From an uncultured Oscillibacter sp. (GTDB lineage: Bacteria; Bacillota; Clostridia; Oscillospirales; Oscillospiraceae), in contig CAJUQM010000016.1 of NCBI GenBank assembly GCA_910588005.1, positions 1 through 52,527 of the forward strand: a stretch of 52,527 bases of DNA, in the 5' to 3' direction. The translations under genes were made by a program, and so were the position numbers. The stretch's first letter is position 1; every line of letters begins with the position of its first letter. Below, piece after piece: positions 42,321 to 49,634 of the stretch. The notes under the pieces were generated by a model. The model saw nothing but the letters and a program-made list of their open reading frames with translations, ran no database searches and had not been told where the DNA came from.

Positions 42321-42626
42321 TTTCAAAACGCCAAACGGTATTTCCGCCCATGCCGGACAGCCCATGACTCCGGCGCTATTGCGGCACGGCAGCCCCATCC
42401 CTTTTGAGATCCGCTCCCTGTGTGATCCCGCCGGATGTATCATTCCCTATTGCACTTTTCACTCTGATGTGCTTAATTGGACGAGAGCCTCGGGATGACA
42501 AGGCGTAATTTTTCAACGTAACAAACCCTGGAAAAATAATTTTCAAATTTCTGTAATACTTTTCCCTTCCCGGCCGTTTACCAGACAGAAGCGGCGCCAA
42601 TTCAACAGAGAAGGAGGAGACCTTTC
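42321..42626. other. Upstream region of the sigma-factor operon
   Basis: No gene is seen. An AT-rich segment (about 42508-42570) with CGTAACAAACCCTGG could hold a self-controlled ECF promoter; it does not match a known consensus closely. AAGGAGG lies at 42612. Confidence 0.4.
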
Positions 42627-43160
42627 ATGCTTGCGATCTGCCTCGCCATGCTGGAAACCGAGCGGGACCAGCGGCGGTTTACGCGGCTCTACGAGGCCTA
42701 TGAGAAAAAAATCTACGCGGTGGCCCTGCGCCTTCTGGGGGACCAGCCCCGGGCGGAGGACGCCGCCCAGCAGACGTGGCTCCAGCTGCTGCGCCGGTGG
42801 GAGCGGGTGTCCGCCCTGCCCTGGGAGGAGACGGAGGGCTACGTGGTCACCGCCGCCAAAAACTGTGCTCTGGACATCCTCCGGGCGGAGCGGCGGACCA
42901 CGGCCTTCCCTGAGGACTGGGACCCGCCGGCCCGGGAGGAGCGCCAGGACGAGTACGACTACCTGGTGTCCTTAATCCGGACCCTGCCGGAGGGCTACCG
43001 GCGGGTGCTGGAGCTCAAGTGCGTGGAGGAGTGGAGCAATCGGGAGATCGCCCGGCGGCTGGGAATCAAGGAGTCCACGGTGGCGGTGCGCATCCTGCGG
43101 GGCAGAGCCATGCTGAAAGAGCGGCTGGAGAAGGAGGGATACACCTATGCGGCAGTTTGA
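42627..43160 (+). CDS. ECF-type RNA polymerase sigma factor
   Basis: 177 residues. Region 2 is in ALRLLGDQPRAEDAAQQTWL and region 4 is in LECLCVEE-like WSNREIARRLGIKESTVAVR. AAGGAGG precedes the ATG. It overlaps the DUF4179-like gene by 14 bases, a normal arrangement for a sigma factor and its membrane anti-sigma factor. It probably activates this operon and a cell-envelope regulon. Confidence 0.92.
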   Translation: MLAICLAMLETERDQRRFTRLYEAYEKKIYAVALRLLGDQPRAEDAAQQTWLQLLRRWERVSALPWEETEGYVVTAAKNCALDILRAERRTTAFPEDWDPPAREERQDEYDYLVSLIRTLPEGYRRVLELKCVEEWSNREIARRLGIKESTVAVRILRGRAMLKERLEKEGYTYAAV

Positions 43161-44463
43161 CGCCCTGTTGCGCCAGGGGCTGATGGACGCCAACCTGGCC
43201 CAATATGAGAACGTGCTGGAGCGGGCGGATGGCCGGGAGGCGGACTTTTCACCCCGGTACCGCCGGGAGCGGATGCGATTGCTGGCGGACCCCTGGGGCT
43301 GGGAGCGGCGGCAGCCGGAGCGGCCCATGCTGCGCCGGGGGCGGCTGGACTGGCGGATCGCCGCGATTGTTGCGGCATTGCTACTTCTCTCCGCCTGCGG
43401 CTACGCCATCGTCACGGGGCAGTTTACCGACTGGTTCCCAAGGCTGGGCTTCGACCAGGAGCATCCGGAGTCCTCGGAGGAGGCCCTGGCCCGGATGGGC
43501 ACGGTGATCGAGGAGAGACAGACCGTAAACGGCGCTGCCGTCACCCTCCACGGCGCGGTGTGGGACGGCTACACCATGTCGCTGTCCCTCTCCGTCCAGG
43601 GAGCAAACCTTCCGCCGGAGGAGATCCATTCCAAGACCTGGATCTACGCCGAGGAGTGCAGCGTCCAGCTGCCGGACGACCAGAGGGAGGCCTATGTACG
43701 GGAAGAGCAAATAGCCCACGGCCACACCGGCACCGAGCTGGAGGAGCGCACACAGACCTTTCTGGAGGCCGGAAATCCCTGGATTAACCCTGTCTTCCGG
43801 GTGGCCGATTGGGATGAGGAGACGGACACCGCCCTGCTCCAGCTCACCTTCCTGCTACAGGACTACCTGGAGCATCCGGAGCTGCACCTGCACATTGAAA
43901 ACCTGGCTACCTATGAAAAGGACAAGGGACACTTTGTGGGTATGTCCAGCAACGGCCAGCGATTCGGCCCCGGCCCGGACATCCCGCTCCTGGCGGGACC
44001 TTATGACTTCACCTTTGTCCCGGAGAAGCTCACGCCTCCCCTGTGGTATTCCGGAGAGGTGGAGTTGGTCACGGAGCAGCTGGAGATCCCCATCCGAATC
44101 ACCAGCGTCGGCTTCTCCCCCCTTCGGATGTGGGCCAACTATGAGACCTTGGTGCCGGTGGATTTCCTCGGAGACGACCCTGACGAGAGCAAGCTGGACG
44201 CGGACGCCATTTCGGACGCCAACGCCATCGGCATTCTGGGTCTGTGGATGGAGGACGGAAGCTATGTGGAATATCCCGCGCCCCTCACCTCCAGCATGAG
44301 TCCATACGGCAGCGATGGCCCCTTCTCCAACGGCCGGGTCGGCGGCATGATGAACGGAGCGCATCCCCACGCCATCGACCCCGCCTCCGTGACGGCGGTG
44401 AACATCAGCGGCACACGGGTGGAGCTCAGCGATCTGGAACCCGTACAGGAAGAGACCGAGTAA
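43147..44463 (+). CDS. DUF4179-type membrane protein, probable anti-sigma factor
   Basis: 438 residues. A short cytoplasmic part (1 to about 68), then one membrane helix (IAAIVAALLLLSACGYAIV), then a large extracellular domain with the DUF4179-like pattern GTVIEERQTVNGAAVTLHGA. The gene starts inside the sigma-factor gene, so the products are made together and the cytoplasmic part should hold the sigma factor. The outer domain is the probable sensor. A close paralogue follows at 44518. The signal it detects is unknown. Confidence 0.85.
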   Translation: MRQFDALLRQGLMDANLAQYENVLERADGREADFSPRYRRERMRLLADPWGWERRQPERPMLRRGRLDWRIAAIVAALLLLSACGYAIVTGQFTDWFPRLGFDQEHPESSEEALARMGTVIEERQTVNGAAVTLHGAVWDGYTMSLSLSVQGANLPPEEIHSKTWIYAEECSVQLPDDQREAYVREEQIAHGHTGTELEERTQTFLEAGNPWINPVFRVADWDEETDTALLQLTFLLQDYLEHPELHLHIENLATYEKDKGHFVGMSSNGQRFGPGPDIPLLAGPYDFTFVPEKLTPPLWYSGEVELVTEQLEIPIRITSVGFSPLRMWANYETLVPVDFLGDDPDESKLDADAISDANAIGILGLWMEDGSYVEYPAPLTSSMSPYGSDGPFSNGRVGGMMNGAHPHAIDPASVTAVNISGTRVELSDLEPVQEETE

Positions 44464-44517
44464 ACCAAAAGCGGGCCTCGTTTTCGGGACCCGCCGGAAA
44501 AAGAAAGGAAGAACATC

Positions 44518-45936
44518 ATGAAAAAATCCATTCGATCCCTGCTCTGCGGCATTGGGGCGGCCCTGCTGCTTTTGACCTGCCTGCCCTCCTCCGCCCTGGC
44601 GGCGGAGAAGAGCTTTACCTCCATGTTCCCCGGCTATGCCGACGGGGCCAAGGACCCCAAGGCCGCCGAGGCGGTGCTTGCCGGCATGGGTACCCTCATC
44701 GGCCAGAGCCAGACCGTGAACGGCGTCACCCTCACCCTGGAGGGAGCCATCTGGAACAAAGATAAAATGCTGCTCTCCTTCGCCATTGATGGCGCCGACA
44801 TCCCCAAGGACGTTCCCAGCGACATCTATTTGAACCGGGACGTCATGCAGGTCACCCTGGCGGAGAGCCAGCGGGAGACCTACGTCCGGAGCGAGACCGT
44901 GGAGCTGGAGAGGCCCCTTTCTGAGAGCCGTGCCCCGCGTACCCAGGCGGAGCTGGACGCGAGTGTGCAGGATCAGCTGAAACGGGGCGAACCCAGACTC
45001 TTCCACCTGCCCACCCTGGTCCGCAGCGGCGGGAAGGACCGGCTGCTGCTCAGCGTCTCCGTGCTCCCCTATGTGGAGAAGCCGGAGCTGACGGTCCATA
45101 TTGAAAATCTGGTGCTCTTCAAAAACGCCGAGGGCAAATACTGGTCCCGGCCCCACGACGGCTACGAACTCCTCGCCCTGGCGGCCGGTCCCTTTGACTT
45201 CACCTTCACGGCGGAAAAGCACTTGAAGCCCCTGGTCTACACCGGCGCGGTGGACGTCACCGTGGAGGGCATTCCCGTCCAGGTGCAGAAGGTCACCGTC
45301 ACCGCCTTCAACGCCCAGGTGGAATGGGAAACCCTCCAGAAGCTGGATCTGCAAAATGATTACATGAACGAGACCAAAAAGCTGGAACCCGTCCGGCTCA
45401 GCGGCGTCTGGACGAGGGACGGCCAGCCCCTGAAGGGCACCGTGGAGGGCCACATGGGCGGGGATATCTTCACGCCGAATCCGCGGCTGGAGAAGGCCCG
45501 GGTGACCACCGGCAATACTCACCCCTATGCCATCGACCCCGCCTCCGTGACGGCGGTGGACCTGGGCGGCGTCCGGGTGGATCTCAGTAAGCTGACGCTC
45601 CAGGAGAACCCGCCTCTCCAGGAAATCCTGGTCGTCCCCGATCCCTCCGGGACGGAGGAGAAGAAGGAAGAGCCGATGACGCCCGCCCAAATCGCCCAGG
45701 CCGAAGCGGAGCGTGAGAAGAAGCTGGAGGAGGCCAAAAAGATTGCCTACCAGGACCTGAACACCGCCTCCAAGGAGATGCAGGCCAAGATTCTGGAGGC
45801 CCGGAAGCTCATCATCAACTCCACCAGCTGGGCCGCCGATGGCTACACCGCCTACACGGTTGACGAGAACGGCAAAAAGACGCAGCTCCCCCACTTCTCC
45901 GACCTCTTCCCCGGCTGGGAGATGCCAAAAGCGTAA
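44518..45936 (+). CDS. Secreted DUF4179-like paralogue with a coiled-coil C terminus
   Basis: 472 residues. It shares the outer domain with the preceding protein (GTLIGQSQTVNGVTLTLEGA; HPYAIDPASVTAVDLGGVRV against HPHAIDPASVTAVNISGTRV) but has a cleavable signal peptide (LPSSALAAEK) and no membrane anchor or cytoplasmic part. The C-terminal 100 residues are rich in Lys and Glu and probably form a coiled coil (REKKLEEAKKIAYQDLNTAS). GAAAGGAAGA stands before the ATG. It arose by duplication and may compete for or present the signal that the anti-sigma factor senses. Confidence 0.8.
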   Translation: MKKSIRSLLCGIGAALLLLTCLPSSALAAEKSFTSMFPGYADGAKDPKAAEAVLAGMGTLIGQSQTVNGVTLTLEGAIWNKDKMLLSFAIDGADIPKDVPSDIYLNRDVMQVTLAESQRETYVRSETVELERPLSESRAPRTQAELDASVQDQLKRGEPRLFHLPTLVRSGGKDRLLLSVSVLPYVEKPELTVHIENLVLFKNAEGKYWSRPHDGYELLALAAGPFDFTFTAEKHLKPLVYTGAVDVTVEGIPVQVQKVTVTAFNAQVEWETLQKLDLQNDYMNETKKLEPVRLSGVWTRDGQPLKGTVEGHMGGDIFTPNPRLEKARVTTGNTHPYAIDPASVTAVDLGGVRVDLSKLTLQENPPLQEILVVPDPSGTEEKKEEPMTPAQIAQAEAEREKKLEEAKKIAYQDLNTASKEMQAKILEARKLIINSTSWAADGYTAYTVDENGKKTQLPHFSDLFPGWEMPKA

Positions 45937-46106
45937 AACGGCAAATATCATTCTCCGGCCGTTCTCACCTTCGAACATGGCCTTACCGGCTGTACAACCC
46001 CAGCTCTGGATGAACAGAGCCAACTGCGGCCAAACGCGCCCGCTTTCTCTTCAAACAAGCGGTAGGCCAAAAGACCGGGAACGGAATTCCTCCAGGGCAT
46101 GCCAAA

Positions 46107-46145
46107 GCCGCGGAAATTCGCTGAATTTCCGCGGCCTCTCTTTTA
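46107..46145 (+). terminator. Terminator after the sigma-factor operon
   Basis: Arms 46107-46119 and 46123-46135 pair perfectly over 13 bases and share the CGGAAATTC/GAATTTCCG core; CTCTCTTTTATTTT follows. Confidence 0.8.
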
Positions 46146-46242
46146 TTTTCTCATCTCTCCGACAGCCGGATTTTACGGCATCCATCTGCCACCAGGCGCC
46201 CACAAGATCTGCGCCACTCAATGCAACCCAGCAAAATGTTTC

Positions 46243-46403
46243 GGCCTTGTTTGAAAATTGGCGGAATGCCGGATTGAGACAGATTTTTCCGTCAGGCAAG
46301 GCGATTTTCCGCAGGAATCCTGACGGATTTCAAGGAAAATCAACGAAGTCCTGGTGAAAAAAGATGCCCGGAGACGGCGTTTTCTCATTTTTTTAACAAG
46401 GCC
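46243..46403. mobile_element. MITE-like element, 161 bp (family A, second copy)
   Basis: The left end GGCCTTGTTTGAAAATTGGC and, inward from the right, GGCCTTGTTAAAAAAATGAG match the element at 14177, and the length is the same 161 bases. TA follows the right end; the left flank is TC. The interior differs strongly from the first copy. Confidence 0.7.
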
Positions 46404-46577
46404 TAATCTTCATTTTGCACGTTCCCAAGATCATTACCCGGCAAAAAACGCCGCGCAACACACGAGCGGTCTTCTCGCGCCATGGCGCCAGAACGCCCGT
46501 CCGCCCCCGGCCACTTCCTTTATTTTCCACACCTTTGCAATACTTCCCGATAAGCCATTCCCACGTCGAAATCAGAC

Positions 46578-46606
46578 TTGATTTTCCAATGAGTTTCATT
46601 TAGAAT
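46578..46606 (+). promoter_or_regulatory. Promoter of the phosphorelay operon
   Basis: TTGATT (46578-46583), 17 bases and TAGAAT (46601-46606), 51 bases before the receiver-protein start. Confidence 0.65.
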
Positions 46607-46657
46607 AGGTGCGATATAACCTTGAGAATACCGGCAGCAAAGCAGGGAGGCAATTGC

Positions 46658-47020
46658 ATGAAAAAACGTATTTTAGTCGTAGACGACGACAGCATGAATC
46701 TGGCGAGGACAAAGATCATCCTGGGGACAGAATACGATGTGCTTTTGGTCGATTCAGGAATGGAAGCTCTGACTAAATTAAGGGACGAAAAGGTCGACAT
46801 GGTCCTTCTGGATATTGATATGCCGGAAATGAACGGCATTGAGACCTTTGAACGCATGAAGGGCTTCGCCTCGGAGATCCCTGTGATCTTCTTAACCGCA
46901 TCGGGACTGGAAGAGGACGTTCTCAGCGCGATCAAATTGGGCGCGGTAAATTATCTGAAAAAGCCCTTCCGTCCGCAAGAGCTGCTCAAACGGGTTACGC
47001 AGGAGTTTGAAAAAGCATGA
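46658..47020 (+). CDS. Stand-alone response-regulator receiver protein
   Basis: 120 residues that form a single receiver domain: acidic pocket VDDDSMNL, phospho-acceptor Asp52 in VLLDIDMPEMNG, and the conserved lysine in YLKKPF. No output domain is present, so it acts as a CheY-like or phosphorelay intermediate. GGGAGG precedes the ATG at 46658. Its stop overlaps the hybrid kinase start (ATGA). It probably receives phosphate from, or passes it to, the kinase's Hpt domain. Confidence 0.9.
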   Translation: MKKRILVVDDDSMNLARTKIILGTEYDVLLVDSGMEALTKLRDEKVDMVLLDIDMPEMNGIETFERMKGFASEIPVIFLTASGLEEDVLSAIKLGAVNYLKKPFRPQELLKRVTQEFEKA

Positions 47021-49581
47021 GGGCGGAAGAGCAAACAAGCCGACACCTGCTGCTGGCTGTTATCAATACCGTATTCAGCGGAATGCTGGGCATTGTCTCA
47101 ATATTCATGGCATGGGAATTTTGGATGCTTCCGCTGATGGCGGCAGGCTGTCTCAGCGTATGGTTTTTACATATTGCAAAGCTTGGGTCAAATGCGCTAT
47201 ACGAAAATCTATGCGCTGGACTGATGCTTACCGAGTTCTTTTTTTTCGGTGTGCATGAATCCAGTCTTTTTGATGTACCCGCTGTGGCCTGCATTTTGAT
47301 CCTTGCGCTGTTTATGCTGAACAAACGGTGGATCCTGTATGTAACAGCATTTTTGTATGCACTGGTGCTGCTGTATCACGGTCTCATTCTCCGCACCATC
47401 TCCTACCAGATGGAGGGCCGGGAAGCGTTCCGCCTGGGCCTCGGCGCCTTTGTAACCCTTGGGGGAATTGCCCTGGCGGCATATTGGATCAACCAGAGAA
47501 ATATACAGCGGAAGTGGTATGACCGTATACTTACGGAGCTGGATTTGGCGGGAAAGCAAAACGCCGTGTTTTTATCGAATGTATCCCATGAACTCCGCAC
47601 ACCCATCAACATGGTAATCGGGATCAGTGAGGTGGCGCTTGGGAAAGAGCTTTCTCCGGATATCCGAACGGATATGACATCCATAAAAATGGCAGGAAAG
47701 CGCCTGTCCAACCAGATCAACAACATGCTGGACTACACAGAGATCGTGGAAGGTACTCTTGCCCCGGCTAAAAAAGAGTATATGATCACCTCGGTACTGA
47801 ACGATGTCATCACGATGACCGCTTTGCAAAGCAACCGGCAGCACCTGGAACTCGTGTTTGACATTGATCCAAAGATTCCGGCAGTCCTAATCGGGGACGC
47901 AGAGAAAATTTCCCACGTGCTCAAAATCCTGGTGGAAAACTCCATTAAATTCACAGAGGAGGGCGGCGTAAACGTCCGCATAAACTCCCGGCAGGAAAAC
48001 TACGGGATCAATCTGATTATCGACATCCGGGACACCGGCATCGGCATGACGGACTCCCAGCTGTCACAGATGTACGACGTTTTTTACCAGGCGGATTCCG
48101 GAAGCAGCCGCTTTGCGGGTGGCCTTGGCCTTGGACTTCCCATTGCCCAAGGGCTTTTAAGCGCAATGGGCGGCTTTGTTCATTTTGACTGCAAAGAGCA
48201 TCAGGGGTTGTCCGCCCATATTGTAATTCCCCAGGGTGTCGCGGACGAACAGCCGTGTATCGTGCTGAACCACGCAGACCAGATCTGTGTAGCGTGCTAC
48301 TTTGAACCGGAAAAGTACAGCTGCGATGAGGTCCGGGAGTATTATGACGGCCTGATTCTGAGTCTGGTGCAAAGACTTGGTGTAAAAGGGTACCAGGTGC
48401 ATAATTTTGAGGGTTTGGTCAGAGTGCAGCGCAGCCACCATCTGACCCATGTATTCATCACGCAAGCGGAATATACGGAGAACCCATCGTATTACGAGGA
48501 CCTGGCAAAGTCCCTCCGGGTCATTGTCATCGCAGAGAGGGAGTTTAACCTGAACCGCGAAAGCCGGCTGCTGATCATACATAAGCCGTTTTCCGCGCTT
48601 TCTGTGGCAAACCTGCTGAATGGGGAAACCGGAGAACGCGGGTTTGCGGAGGACCAGGCCGCAGGCCGGAAGCCCTTTGCCTGCGTGGGCATCCGTGCTC
48701 TGGCGGTAGATGACGAGGAGATGAATCTCGTAGTCGCCAAGGGCGTTCTGGGAAGTTACGGGATCGAGGTAGACACCTGCCTGAGCGGAAAAGAGGCTAT
48801 CGCGCAGTGCGGCAGCGTTTCCTATGACATTATTTTCCTGGATCACATGATGCCCGGGTTTGACGGTGTGGAGACTCTGAAAAAAATCCGCGAGCTGCGG
48901 AACGGCATGTATCAGGATCTGCCGATTATCGCGCTAACCGCCAATACCGTCAGCGGTGCCCGCGAGATGTTCCGCAGTGAGGGATTTACCGAATTTGTTC
49001 CGAAACCCATTGAACGCACTGTTTTAGAGCGGGTACTGCGAAAAGTGCTGCCCAAGAGCTGTATCCGCTACAGCGCAAGACCTACGGATCAAAATACCCC
49101 TGTAAAAGGCGGAGAAACATCTCCAGATGGGACCGCGCAGGGACCCTCCGATGAAGCGGCCGGTTCAGAAATACGCACAGAGGCGCCGGAGACGGCCAGC
49201 CTACCGGGAGCCGAGGCCAGCGGGCCGGCGCTTTTCTATGACCGGCTCACCCAAGCCGGCGTCAACGTAGAGCTGGGGCTGGACTATTGTGCTGGAGATG
49301 AGGATTTTTACCGGGAAATGCTGCGGATGTTTTCCGCTCAGAGCGCGGAAAAACGGGCGGAGATTATCTCTCTGTACGAAAGCGCCAACTGGGCAGACTA
49401 CGCAGTTAAGGTCCACGCACTGAAAAGCACGTCTTTGACCATTGGCGCAGAAGCGCTTTCCGCTCAGGCGAAGGAGCTGGAGCTGGCGGGAAAACGGGGC
49501 GATGTGGATTTCATCCGGGAGCGGCATCCCGCATTACTGCGTGCGCACGAGGAGTTCTGCACACGGATCGCCGGAATATAG
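47017..49581 (+). CDS. Hybrid sensor histidine kinase with receiver and Hpt domains
   Basis: 854 residues. About six membrane helices lie in residues 10-160; the His kinase core follows with phospho-His191 in VSHELRTPIN, the ATP-binding G box near 339 (DTGIGM) and GGLGLGLPIA. A divergent receiver-like segment spans about 410-550. A true receiver carries Asp609 in FLDHMMPGFDG, and a C-terminal Hpt domain carries His800 in VKVHALKST. The N-terminal helices resemble a simple sensor without a large outer domain. It has the full set for a His-Asp-His relay to a downstream regulator, which is probably the preceding receiver. Start overlaps the preceding gene by four bases. Confidence 0.9.
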   Translation: MRAEEQTSRHLLLAVINTVFSGMLGIVSIFMAWEFWMLPLMAAGCLSVWFLHIAKLGSNALYENLCAGLMLTEFFFFGVHESSLFDVPAVACILILALFMLNKRWILYVTAFLYALVLLYHGLILRTISYQMEGREAFRLGLGAFVTLGGIALAAYWINQRNIQRKWYDRILTELDLAGKQNAVFLSNVSHELRTPINMVIGISEVALGKELSPDIRTDMTSIKMAGKRLSNQINNMLDYTEIVEGTLAPAKKEYMITSVLNDVITMTALQSNRQHLELVFDIDPKIPAVLIGDAEKISHVLKILVENSIKFTEEGGVNVRINSRQENYGINLIIDIRDTGIGMTDSQLSQMYDVFYQADSGSSRFAGGLGLGLPIAQGLLSAMGGFVHFDCKEHQGLSAHIVIPQGVADEQPCIVLNHADQICVACYFEPEKYSCDEVREYYDGLILSLVQRLGVKGYQVHNFEGLVRVQRSHHLTHVFITQAEYTENPSYYEDLAKSLRVIVIAEREFNLNRESRLLIIHKPFSALSVANLLNGETGERGFAEDQAAGRKPFACVGIRALAVDDEEMNLVVAKGVLGSYGIEVDTCLSGKEAIAQCGSVSYDIIFLDHMMPGFDGVETLKKIRELRNGMYQDLPIIALTANTVSGAREMFRSEGFTEFVPKPIERTVLERVLRKVLPKSCIRYSARPTDQNTPVKGGETSPDGTAQGPSDEAAGSEIRTEAPETASLPGAEASGPALFYDRLTQAGVNVELGLDYCAGDEDFYREMLRMFSAQSAEKRAEIISLYESANWADYAVKVHALKSTSLTIGAEALSAQAKELELAGKRGDVDFIRERHPALLRAHEEFCTRIAGI

Positions 49582-49634
49582 CTGCCTCCGGCCTTCTTCT
49601 TGAAAATGTCGTGTTCTGAGGAGTGGAATACTTT

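Noticed and set aside
43855..46023. 722-codon open frame on the minus strand across the DUF4179-like genes
   Set aside because: The forward strand has a signal peptide, membrane helix, paralogous repeats and good ribosome binding sites; the antisense frame is a GC-rich shadow with low-complexity Gly/Val/His content.
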